DNA of 64,000 bases from a candidate division FCPU426 bacterium (GTDB lineage: Bacteria > Oederibacteriota > Muellerivitia > Muellerivitales > DAHXKG01). The translations under genes were made by a program, and so were the position numbers. The stretch covers positions 31,744-95,743 of the forward strand of contig DAHXKG010000009.1 of the NCBI GenBank assembly GCA_027366525.1, read 5' to 3'. This document shows positions 53,011-62,585 of this stretch, piece by piece. How positions within the stretch are numbered: position 1 is the first letter of the stretch; each line of letters begins with the position of its first letter. The notes beneath the pieces were generated by a model, which was not told the DNA's origin, searched no databases, and saw only the letters and a program-made list of their open reading frames with translations.

Positions 53011-53568
53011 GTGCAAACCGCAAATGACTTACGCCCCGGAAATATGGTTGAATTTGATGGCATTCTTTATCGAGTAACTTCGTATCAGCACGTTAAACCA
53101 GGCAAAGGCGGTGGTTTTGTTCGATTAAAGCTTAAAAATGTCGAATTGGGAACAGTGACCGATAAAACACTAGACAGCTGGGAGAAAGTGCCGGAAGCTT
53201 CTATTGAAGAAAAGGAAATGCAATATTTATATAAAAAAAATGATAAATTTGTATTTATGGATTTAGAAACATATGAACAAATGGAATTAACCCAAGACGA
53301 TGTTGGGGAGCAATCACAGTGGTTAAAACCTGAAATGTCGGTCGAGATCATTTTCTATAAATCGCGCCCTGTAAGCATTAAATTGCCTATAACGGTTGAT
53401 TTGAAAATTACGGTTTGTGAGCCTGGGGTTAAGGGTGACACGGTTTCAGGGGCAACCAAATCGGTTCAGCTAGAAAGTGGCGCATCAATCAAAGTTCCAT
53501 TGTTTATCAATGAAGGCGATACCATTCGTGTGGATACACGTACGGGTGAATATTTAGAACGAGTTTAG
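53011..53568 (+). CDS. efp: Elongation factor P
   Basis: 185 residues, three beta domains, GTG start with GGAGAAA upstream. The tip loop is KPGKGGGF (Lys32), the site that in other bacteria is lysylated, hydroxylated or otherwise modified; a Lys at this position fits EpmA-type or unmodified EF-P rather than the Arg/rhamnose type. It relieves ribosome stalling at polyproline. The preceding strong promoter suggests high expression together with accB and accC. Confidence 0.97.
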   Translation: MQTANDLRPGNMVEFDGILYRVTSYQHVKPGKGGGFVRLKLKNVELGTVTDKTLDSWEKVPEASIEEKEMQYLYKKNDKFVFMDLETYEQMELTQDDVGEQSQWLKPEMSVEIIFYKSRPVSIKLPITVDLKITVCEPGVKGDTVSGATKSVQLESGASIKVPLFINEGDTIRVDTRTGEYLERV

Positions 53569-53596
53569 AAGATTAATTTCTATAGCGAGGAGATCT

Positions 53597-54151
53597 ATGG
53601 CATCACCGAATTCAGATAAAGCACCCTCGGAAAAATCATTGAAATCCAAGGCTAAAAAAAAGCAAAGCTATGTCAAGGTTTGTCCAGAACTAAAAATGGT
53701 TCAGGATGCTATTTTGCTAATGGATAGTTCGGAACTATACGAACTCCATTTTGAGCAAGATCACGTTAAGATTTATTTACGACGCGGTCCTAATGGAATA
53801 CCAATGCCGGTTCATATGCCCTTAGGGGGGGCGAATATCCCGATGGCTGTTCCCAGTGCTTCGGCCGAGAACACGGTTTCGGCTCCAGAGAATAAACCGC
53901 CAGATGATAAAACAGTTAAAATTGAATCTCCAATGGTGGGGACGTTTTATAGGTCACCCTCACCCGACGCCAAGCCTTTTATCAATGAAGGCGATGAAGT
54001 TCAAGTAGGACAGATATTAGGAATTATTGAAGCCATGAAATTAATGAATGAAATCAAATTTGAAATTGCGGGACGAGTTGTAAAAATTTTAGTGCCGAAT
54101 GGGCATCCAGTCGAATTTGGACAACCACTGGTTATTATTGATCCTAAATAA
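53597..54151 (+). CDS. accB: Acetyl-CoA carboxylase biotin carboxyl carrier protein
   Basis: 184 residues. The N-terminal part has a basic tail and the short BCCP helix (DAILLMDSSELYELHF); the middle is a Pro-rich linker. The C-terminal biotinyl domain has the attachment Lys148 in EAMKLMNEI, within IESPMVGTFYRSPSPD and FINEGDEV. Start ATG preceded by GCGAGGAG. It carries CO2 from AccC to the carboxyltransferase (accAD not in the window) for malonyl-CoA and fatty acid synthesis. Confidence 0.97.
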   Translation: MASPNSDKAPSEKSLKSKAKKKQSYVKVCPELKMVQDAILLMDSSELYELHFEQDHVKIYLRRGPNGIPMPVHMPLGGANIPMAVPSASAENTVSAPENKPPDDKTVKIESPMVGTFYRSPSPDAKPFINEGDEVQVGQILGIIEAMKLMNEIKFEIAGRVVKILVPNGHPVEFGQPLVIIDPK

Positions 54152-54199
54152 AATTTTCAAGATAAAAAAAGAAATAACTTAAATTTAAAGAAGGGAACT

Positions 54200-55576
54200 T
54201 TGTTTAATAAAGTCTTAATAGCTAATCGCGGCGAGATCGCAGTTCGGGTTATTCGGGCATGCAAGGATCTTCGAATCAAAACAGTTGCAGTTTATTCCAC
54301 GGCCGATGCGAATGCGCTGCATGTTCATTTAGCCGATGAAAGTGTTTGCCTTGGAAAAGGCCCAAGCAAGGAAAGCTATTTGAATATTCCGGCCATTATT
54401 TCAGCAGCGGAAATAACAGATGCAGAGGCTATTCATCCCGGATATGGATTTTTATCTGAAAATTCACATTTTGCTGAGGTATGTCAAAGTTGCCGTATTA
54501 AATTTATTGGCCCGCAACCTGAAGTTATGCGCATGATGGGCGATAAGGTCCAAGCGATTCGTTTAGCGCAACGAGCTAAAGTCCCAACCAATGCCGGGAG
54601 CAATGGTCCCATTGAAAATGAGAAGCATGCCGTCGAAGTTGCAAAAAAAATTGGGTATCCCGTGATCATCAAAGCATCAGCAGGGGGAGGAGGGCGGGGG
54701 ATGCGAATAGCCCATACCAACATTTCTCTAACGCAAGCCGTTCAGGCGGCTCGAACAGAAGCTGAAGCAGCCTTTGGAAATCCCGAGGTATATATTGAAA
54801 AATATGTCGAAGAACCCCGCCATGTGGAAGTGCAATTGCTTGGCGATGAGCATGGCAATATTGTGATCTTGGGGGAGCGCGATTGTTCCATTCAGCGCTT
54901 GCATCAAAAATTGATTGAAGAATCGCCGTGTTCGATTTTAAGTTCAAAACATCGGAAAATATTAGAACGCTATGCCTATAAATTAGCTAAAGAAGCCAAT
55001 TATACCTCGGCGGGAACCATTGAATTTTTGATGGATAAAAATGGAAATTTTTATTTTATGGAAATGAATACACGAATTCAGGTAGAACATCCCGTAACGG
55101 AAATTACGATGGATATTGATTTAGTTCGAGAACAGATTTTGATTGCAAGTGGAGCCAAACTTTCATTATCGAAACGTGTTTTTAATCCTCGGGGACACGC
55201 CCTGGAATGCCGGATTAATGCCGAAGATCCAGAAAATTCATTTCGTCCATCACCCGGTTTGATTGTGAACTATCATGCACCGGGTGGAACCGGCATTCGA
55301 GTGGATACGCATATTTATACGGGATATCGAGTGCCGCCGTATTATGATTCACTTTTAATGAAGCTGATTGCCTATGGCCATACGCGCGATGAGGCCATCC
55401 GCCGAATGCTTCGGGCATTGGATGAGACCGTCATTGATGGCATTCGTACCACCATTCCATTTCTTAAAAATATTTTAAGAAGTGAAAGTTTTCAAAAAGG
55501 GCATTACTCCACTCGGTTCATTGAAAAATATTTTCAAGCTCAGAAAAACCATGCGGTTTCTTCAGAATCAAAATAA
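54200..55576 (+). CDS. accC: Acetyl-CoA carboxylase biotin carboxylase subunit
   Basis: 458 residues. ATP-grasp enzyme that carboxylates the AccB biotin. Motifs: [41 protein letters not shown] (nucleotide loop), [17 protein letters not shown] and [17 protein letters not shown] start with AAGGGA upstream. Follows accB after 48 bases and is slightly longer than the usual 447 residues by a C-terminal extension. Confidence 0.97.
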   Translation: MFNKVLIANRGEIAVRVIRACKDLRIKTVAVYSTADANALHVHLADESVCLGKGPSKESYLNIPAIISAAEITDAEAIHPGYGFLSENSHFAEVCQSCRIKFIGPQPEVMRMMGDKVQAIRLAQRAKVPTNAGSNGPIENEKHAVEVAKKIGYPVIIKASAGGGGRGMRIAHTNISLTQAVQAARTEAEAAFGNPEVYIEKYVEEPRHVEVQLLGDEHGNIVILGERDCSIQRLHQKLIEESPCSILSSKHRKILERYAYKLAKEANYTSAGTIEFLMDKNGNFYFMEMNTRIQVEHPVTEITMDIDLVREQILIASGAKLSLSKRVFNPRGHALECRINAEDPENSFRPSPGLIVNYHAPGGTGIRVDTHIYTGYRVPPYYDSLLMKLIAYGHTRDEAIRRMLRALDETVIDGIRTTIPFLKNILRSESFQKGHYSTRFIEKYFQAQKNHAVSSESK

Positions 55577-55597
55577 GCAGATTAATAAAGGAAAATT

Positions 55598-56593
55598 GTG
55601 AAAATAACGGTTTATTCAAATCCTGAAAATGTAAAAAATTCCACGATTCAAAATGCGACGGTCGTTTGGGTTGATGTATTGAGATTTTCAAGTTTAGTAT
55701 CGCTTTATTTTTATCACGGCGTTCAAGCGGTGTATACCAGTGCGGAAGTTTTAGAAGCCCCAAAAAAGGTATCGCATTTGAAATCATCTGAAATTCTTCT
55801 GAGTGGATCAAAGAATGCACAAAAATACCCAGGTTTTCACATGGCTTTTTCACTATTGGAATCACGGCGAGAAAAAGTCAAAAAAAAATATATTAGTCTG
55901 GTGGCTCCAGAAGCCGCAGGTCTGAAATGGGTTCAAAATGCGAAGCATGTATTACTCGGGTCATTTTTAAATCTATCGGCGGTATATGAACAATGTTTAA
56001 AAAACAGGCGGGATGTTGTTATTGTCGAAGCGGGTTATCATAACTCGGTCTCGTTACCGGATCATGCATTTGCAGGGATGATGGTGGATTTTTTCACGAG
56101 TACGGTTGGAGGAGGGATTGATTTAGAATTTGCAGAAACGGCGGTTAAAGCTCGAGGCGCATATCGCCCGTGGCAAGGACGTTTATTAGAACTTCTTAAA
56201 CAATCGCCGGAAGGAAAAGAATTAATTCAAGCCGGTTTAGAAAAAGAAATAGATTTTTGTTGCAAAGTTAATAAAGTGTATGAAGTTCCATTTTTAAAAG
56301 ATAGCAAGGATCCCGTTTTTATATGTGCCGATTATTCTAAAAATAAAAAAATGGAAGAATCAGGCCAGAAATATAAAGCAACGACGCTATCAGCTAAAAA
56401 AGGGAAAGCGGTTAAAGTGAAAGTGCCATTGTTTCCTAAAAATCCAGAGCATCCAATCGGTGCAATCGTGCAGAATTCTATAAAATCCTCACCGGCCCCC
56501 GTGGCCTTAACGACTACGAAACCCAAACCACTGCCACCGAAGAATGACAAGCGACGCAAAGCCGTTTTGTTCCCCAAAAAACACAAGCGTTAA
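55598..56593 (+). CDS. ComB-like protein with a basic C-terminal tail
   Basis: 331 residues. The N-terminal 230 residues follow the ComB (2-phosphosulfolactate phosphatase) fold: VVWVDVLRFSSLVSLYFYHG, then YPGFHMAFSLLE, LGSFLNLSAVYEQCLKNRRD and VEAGYHNSVSLPDHAFAGMM. Motifs expected for metal and phosphate binding are eroded (TTTNGT is replaced by APEAAG, GERGG is lost), so the enzyme reaction is doubtful. Residues about 265-331 are a Lys/Pro-rich, low-complexity tail. GTG start with AAAGGA upstream. Genuine ComB proteins serve coenzyme M synthesis in methanogens, unlikely here; related bacterial proteins have unknown functions. Confidence 0.65.
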   Translation: MKITVYSNPENVKNSTIQNATVVWVDVLRFSSLVSLYFYHGVQAVYTSAEVLEAPKKVSHLKSSEILLSGSKNAQKYPGFHMAFSLLESRREKVKKKYISLVAPEAAGLKWVQNAKHVLLGSFLNLSAVYEQCLKNRRDVVIVEAGYHNSVSLPDHAFAGMMVDFFTSTVGGGIDLEFAETAVKARGAYRPWQGRLLELLKQSPEGKELIQAGLEKEIDFCCKVNKVYEVPFLKDSKDPVFICADYSKNKKMEESGQKYKATTLSAKKGKAVKVKVPLFPKNPEHPIGAIVQNSIKSSPAPVALTTTKPKPLPPKNDKRRKAVLFPKKHKR

Positions 56594-56624
56594 CTTTTAT
56601 TAATCATGGGGTAAGGATAATTCC

Positions 56625-57068
56625 TTGAAATCGTCAGGTCCGCCAATCTCCAAAAAAATTTGGAGGGTTTTAGACGCTAACTGTAATCGAACGCGAGAAG
56701 GATTGCGTGTGGCGGAGGACATTGCACGTTTTGTTTGGGACGATCCTATTTTGCTGGAACGATTAAAAAAAATTCGACATGCCACAACCGTGGCGGAAAA
56801 AAAACTGTTTAAAGCGTCAATCCTTCGCATTCAAGCGCGAGATGTTTTAAAAGATTTTGGGAAATCGTCCGCGATTAAAACCGAACAGACGCGAAAGACG
56901 ACCGGGAATCTCTTTGTGGCCAATTTGAAACGAGCGCAAGAATCACTTCGGTCCTTAGAAGAATTTTCTAAATTAGCGCATTCGCCCGTTTGGATGGATT
57001 TTAAAAAAATACGTTATCAATGTTATGCGATTGAAGAATTAGCAATACCACAAGTTTATAAGCATTAA
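56625..57068 (+). CDS. ThiD2-like hydroxymethylpyrimidine phosphate kinase
   Basis: 147 residues matching the domain often fused to the N-terminus of ThiE: RVLDANCNRTREGLRVAEDIARF, LKKIRHATT, ARDVLKDFG, NLKRAQESLRSLEEF and a final KKIRYQCYAIEE. That domain is known as ThiD2, a strictly HMP-phosphate kinase in the family's characterised members. Here it stands alone and lies 87 bases before thiC, which makes its substrate. TTG start with AAGGAT upstream. No thiE is adjacent. Confidence 0.8.
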   Translation: MKSSGPPISKKIWRVLDANCNRTREGLRVAEDIARFVWDDPILLERLKKIRHATTVAEKKLFKASILRIQARDVLKDFGKSSAIKTEQTRKTTGNLFVANLKRAQESLRSLEEFSKLAHSPVWMDFKKIRYQCYAIEELAIPQVYKH

Positions 57069-57113
57069 GTGGCTGCTGAGGCGCGTGCGGATGACGATTG
57101 AATTTCATGGTAA

Positions 57114-58976
<1,863 letters not shown>

Positions 58977-58994
58977 ACTAGTTTCAAAAAAGGA

Positions 58995-59037
58995 ATGGAA
59001 GTCAAGAGGAATTTGAAACCTTCCGCTTGACTTCCAT
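58995..59037 (-). terminator. Terminator hairpin between thiC and the ferredoxin gene
   Basis: A perfect 12-base inverted repeat (ATGGAAGTCAAG at 58995-59006, CTTGACTTCCAT at 59026-59037) encloses 19 bases. Read on the minus strand it is followed by TCCTTTTTTG, a rho-independent terminator for the ferredoxin gene, whose stop is 10 bases away. On the plus strand, after thiC, it has no T-run but may still act. Confidence 0.75.
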
Positions 59038-59047
59038 CTAAGGAAGA

Positions 59048-59362
59048 TTAATTGACAAGCTTATTATCGGGTCGATGCGGTGGGTCGTTGGCCGGGCGGG
59101 TTGGAACTGGCGAATTGTTTTTAAAACTTGGTGCGAGTTCCGCGTTAATTTTGGCAAAAACTGGGTCTTTATCAACGGACTCAACAATCGCCCCAATTGG
59201 ACAAGCGGAAAAACAACTGGTGCATTCGGTACATTCTTCTGGATCAATGACCATAAAAGGTTTCCCTTGGTAATCCCCAGGGTGGATACAGTTGACCGGA
59301 CAAACATCAACGCATTGCGCATAGACTTCGCTTAAACATTTTTCAGTAATCACATACGGCAT
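59048..59362 (-). CDS. 7Fe/8Fe bacterial ferredoxin
   Basis: 104 residues from the ATG at plus-strand 59362, preceded by GGAGG; a longer frame to 59386 contains that ribosome site. Two cluster motifs are visible: CVDVCPVNC with Cys17 upstream (CLSEVYAQC) and CTECTSCFSACP. The first set has CX7CX3C spacing, as in 7Fe (3Fe-4S plus 4Fe-4S) ferredoxins. It may supply electrons, perhaps to ThiC next door, though that is proximity only. C-terminal tail about 35 residues. Confidence 0.93.
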   Translation of the reverse strand: MPYVITEKCLSEVYAQCVDVCPVNCIHPGDYQGKPFMVIDPEECTECTSCFSACPIGAIVESVDKDPVFAKINAELAPSFKNNSPVPTRPANDPPHRPDNKLVN

Positions 59363-59697
59363 GAATGCCTCCTTAAAGAATCTCACACAATAAATTTTTT
59401 TGTGAGATGAAGAGTTTAATTTAAGAAACAGCTGTTAGTTTAAACACAACTCCAAAGATTCTCAAGGTATTTATTGATTTTTTATCCATTTTTCACCCAA
59501 AAATATGATATATACCAGTTGATAATTTATTGTTGGTCGAAAAATGGCAATAACGAGGTGACAAATTGTGTGGCTTGAAAATTTTAAAATTGAATCTTAA
59601 ATTTTTGAGATAAAATTAACACTTTTCTGCATCCAATAAATGTTTTATGATTAAAAGAGTTAACGTAGATTAATATGATTAAGAAAAGGGAATCATT
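59363..59697. other. Gap between divergent ferredoxin and dnaJ genes
   Basis: Holds the ferredoxin ribosome site and a leader hairpin at its left end (listed separately). The rest is AT-rich. No CIRCE-type repeat (TTAGCACTC/GAGTGCTAA) or sigma-32-like box was recognised upstream of dnaJ. No small gene seen. Confidence 0.45.
59380..59408 (-). promoter_or_regulatory. Inverted repeat in the ferredoxin leader
   Basis: ATCTCACA (59380-59387) and TGTGAGAT (59401-59408) are perfectly complementary, 13 bases apart. On the minus strand the hairpin ends just before the GGAGG of the ferredoxin gene, where it could form an operator or a translation-control stem. Confidence 0.4.
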
Positions 59698-60843
59698 GTG
59701 GCGATTAAGCGTGATTATTATGAGGTTTTAGGCGTTGCACGGAATGCATCAGAAGATGAGATTAAAAAAGCATTTCGAGGATTAGCCAAAAAATACCATC
59801 CCGATGCTAATCCGGGCAATAAATCAGCTGAAGAAAAATTCAAAGAAATTAATGAAGCCTATGAGGTGCTTTCCGACGCCAAGAAACGCGAAACGTATAA
59901 TCAATTCGGCCATGAAGCGGCCAATAGTGCTGGATTCGGATCCGGGGGCTTTCATGCCCAAGATTTTTCTGGAGTTGATTTTGAAGATTTGTTTGGGAGT
60001 GCTTTTGAAAGCTTCTTTTCTGGGGGGCGTCGTTCTAAGCGGGGAGGCCGAGCCGCTCAAACGGGAGAAGACTTGGCATATGATTTGCGATTAACGTTTG
60101 AACAAGCGGCTTTTGGATTGACTCAGGAAATTCGAATCAAAAAATTAAATCAATGTGATACTTGTCATGGAACAGGTGCTAAGCCGGGATCCGGGAAGTC
60201 CGTTTGTCCTACTTGTCATGGGACCGGTCAGCTTCGAGTATCACAAGGCATTTTTACGATGGCCCGAACGTGCGATCGATGTCGAGGGGAAGGCGAGGTT
60301 ATTGGAAGTCCTTGTACCACATGTCATGGTGAAGGACGAATTGAACGCGAGCGGGTTGTTACCGTCAAAATTCCACCCGGTGTGGATGAAGGCTCGCGGT
60401 TGAGAATTCGTGGAGAGGGAGAAGCGGGCATTCATGGGGGCAGTCCAGGCGATCTTTATATTGTTTTACATGTTGAACCTCACTCATTTTTTCAGCGCGA
60501 GGGGCAGGATTTGCTTTGTGAAATACCAATTACGTTTATTCAAGCGGCTTTAGGTGATGAAATTGAAGTTCCAACGTTGACAGGGCCGGTAAAAATGAAA
60601 ATTCCTGCAGGAACACAAAGTGGAAAAGTTTTTCGTTTGCGTCAAAAAGGGTTTCAAAACCCCCAAGGTGGAGGTCAAGGCGATCAATTAGTGACCATTC
60701 GTGTTGAAACACCGACTAATTTAAACGTGAAACAACGAAAACATTTAGAAGATTTCAAGGCTCTGATGGAGACCTCCAATACTCCAGGGATTGCTGAATT
60801 TTTATCTAAAGTTAAGGATCTTTTTTCACGGAAAAAAGAATAG
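59698..60843 (+). CDS. dnaJ: Chaperone DnaJ
   Basis: 381 residues, GTG start with AAGGGAA upstream. J domain at the N-terminus ([17 protein letters not shown]; the HPD triad is within [11 protein letters not shown]), a Gly/Phe-rich linker, then four CXXCXGXG zinc repeats ([32 protein letters not shown]) and the C-terminal substrate domain. Co-chaperone of DnaK, which is not in the window. rsmE and aroE follow closely. Confidence 0.98.
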   Translation: MAIKRDYYEVLGVARNASEDEIKKAFRGLAKKYHPDANPGNKSAEEKFKEINEAYEVLSDAKKRETYNQFGHEAANSAGFGSGGFHAQDFSGVDFEDLFGSAFESFFSGGRRSKRGGRAAQTGEDLAYDLRLTFEQAAFGLTQEIRIKKLNQCDTCHGTGAKPGSGKSVCPTCHGTGQLRVSQGIFTMARTCDRCRGEGEVIGSPCTTCHGEGRIERERVVTVKIPPGVDEGSRLRIRGEGEAGIHGGSPGDLYIVLHVEPHSFFQREGQDLLCEIPITFIQAALGDEIEVPTLTGPVKMKIPAGTQSGKVFRLRQKGFQNPQGGGQGDQLVTIRVETPTNLNVKQRKHLEDFKALMETSNTPGIAEFLSKVKDLFSRKKE

Positions 60844-60849
60844 AGCGTT

Positions 60850-61593
60850 GTGAAATCAAGGATTTTTTTAAATCGAGCTTCTCAAATTAATGAAGTTCTT
60901 TCGTTGGAATTAAATGTAACGCATTATCTTTATTCCGTATTAAGAATGCGAACGGGTGATTTTTTAAATGGATTTGATGCTTTGGGAAATACGTACAATT
61001 TAAGAATTGTCGAGATTGACTCGATGTTTAGCAAAATAGTTGTAGAGTCGATCCAAGCCGCTAAGCCTGATTTATTGGAAGTTGACTTGGCTCAGAGCCT
61101 CCCGCGGTCAACCAAGATGGACTTAATTTTAAGGCAAGGGGTTGAAGTTGGAGTTCACGCCTTTTTTCCCCTGGTAACGCGTCGAACAGTTTCTCGACCC
61201 GATGTTGAGTCATGGCAGGGTAAACAAAAAAGACTTGAAAAAATTATTATTGAAGCATGTCGACAATGTCGTCGGAATCAGGTTCCGAATCTGAATTTGC
61301 CGATAAAATTCCTTGAATTTTTAAAATATTTTAAGAATTATGATTTAGTTTTGATGCCTTATGAACATCAAGCCCTCGATTTAAGTGCGACTCTCCAGCA
61401 TCATCCAACAGCTCAAAAAATTCTTGTTTTAATAGGGCCCGAAGGAGGATGGGATCCTGAAGAAATCCATCAAGCCATGCAATTGCAGGCTGAGGTGGTA
61501 CACTTACCAACTCCTATTTTGCGAACGGAAACGGCGGGGATTGTAGCCGTGTCAATGATTTTTTATGCATATCATTGTCTATTAAGCCAATAA
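60850..61593 (+). CDS. rsmE: 16S rRNA (uracil(1498)-N(3))-methyltransferase
   Basis: 247 residues, SPOUT fold. The C-terminal knot motifs LVLIGPEGGWDPEEI and LRTETAGIVAVSMI are diagnostic, and the N-terminal PUA-like domain includes HYLYSVLRMRTGD. GTG start 6 bases after dnaJ. Methylates U1498 of 16S rRNA. The dnaJ-rsmE neighbourhood is widespread in bacteria, supporting the call. Confidence 0.96.
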   Translation: MKSRIFLNRASQINEVLSLELNVTHYLYSVLRMRTGDFLNGFDALGNTYNLRIVEIDSMFSKIVVESIQAAKPDLLEVDLAQSLPRSTKMDLILRQGVEVGVHAFFPLVTRRTVSRPDVESWQGKQKRLEKIIIEACRQCRRNQVPNLNLPIKFLEFLKYFKNYDLVLMPYEHQALDLSATLQHHPTAQKILVLIGPEGGWDPEEIHQAMQLQAEVVHLPTPILRTETAGIVAVSMIFYAYHCLLSQ

Positions 61594-61594
61594 A

Positions 61595-62494
61595 ATGGAA
61601 ATTATGGATCGCATTCATCATCGGTTAAATTCAATTTCAAAATCTTCCCAATCGTATGTTTTTTTGTTTGGAAATCCAGTACATCATTCTTTATCGCCTG
61701 CAATGCATAATGCGGCTTTTAAAGCACTGGGGCTCCCGTGGAAATATTCATCGATTTTATTAAAACCCGAACAAATTGCATTGGGTGTGGAGCTATTAAA
61801 ATTACCCCAAGTTCGAGGAGCCAATATTACAGTTCCTTATAAGGAAGCAGTTGGTCGTTATCTGAATCAGTTGAGCCCTTGGTCGCATCGGTTACAGAGC
61901 GTAAATACCTGTTTTAAAAATCCTCGAGGTGCACTTTATGGAACGACAACCGACGGAGAAGGTTTTTTAAAATCATTAGGTTCTTATCGAAAAAAAATAT
62001 CGCAATTGCAAGTATTAATCCTGGGGGCTGGAGGTAGTGCGCGGGCGGTAGCGAGCGCATTGGTTCTTGAAGGCGCAAAGCGCGTCCACATTACCAATCG
62101 CACCACGGCCAAGGCCGTTGAATTAAAAAGAAAGCTTCAGACGTATTCAAAAACATGTGAGATTGCTTGCTTGGATATTCCGGAGGCCGAAAAACAATTA
62201 CATCGCTATGACATGATTGTTCAAGCCACCTCGTTGGGATTAAATAAAAACGACCCATCGCCGATTCGATTGACAAAGGCGCAACCGGGAAGTCTGGCGG
62301 TGGATTTAATTTATCACCATCGAACTGAGTTTTTAAGATTAGCTCAAATGAACCATTTAAAAACGTTAGATGGGCTTTTAATGTTGCTTTATCAAGGCAT
62401 GCTTTCTTTTGAATACTGGACCCGGCAGAAGGCCCCGAAACCAATTATGTATCAGGCTCTTTTAAAATCACGCCACAGATTTAATAAAGTATAA
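61595..62494 (+). CDS. aroE: Shikimate dehydrogenase
   Basis: 299 residues, starting one base after the rsmE stop. Visible: FGNPVHHSLSPAMHNAAF (shikimate binding), GANITVPYKEAV with the catalytic Lys, TTDGEGF with the catalytic Asp, and the NADP site GAGGSARAVASAL with NRTTAKA. Reduces dehydroshikimate in the aromatic amino acid pathway. The N-terminus is about 20 residues longer than E. coli AroE; an ATG at codon 4 is an alternative start. Confidence 0.96.
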   Translation: MEIMDRIHHRLNSISKSSQSYVFLFGNPVHHSLSPAMHNAAFKALGLPWKYSSILLKPEQIALGVELLKLPQVRGANITVPYKEAVGRYLNQLSPWSHRLQSVNTCFKNPRGALYGTTTDGEGFLKSLGSYRKKISQLQVLILGAGGSARAVASALVLEGAKRVHITNRTTAKAVELKRKLQTYSKTCEIACLDIPEAEKQLHRYDMIVQATSLGLNKNDPSPIRLTKAQPGSLAVDLIYHHRTEFLRLAQMNHLKTLDGLLMLLYQGMLSFEYWTRQKAPKPIMYQALLKSRHRFNKV

Positions 62495-62585
62495 TAATAA
62501 TTTTTTTTGGATTTTCCGTAATTAAATGTTCTATACTGTTATAAAGATACTTTGGAAAAGTTAAAGTGATAGTTAAAGGATAGCT

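Noticed and set aside
59363..59697. CIRCE or heat-shock sigma box upstream of dnaJ
   Set aside because: No TTAGCACTC/GAGTGCTAA repeat was found, and the AT-rich sequence gives no specific sigma-32-like match.
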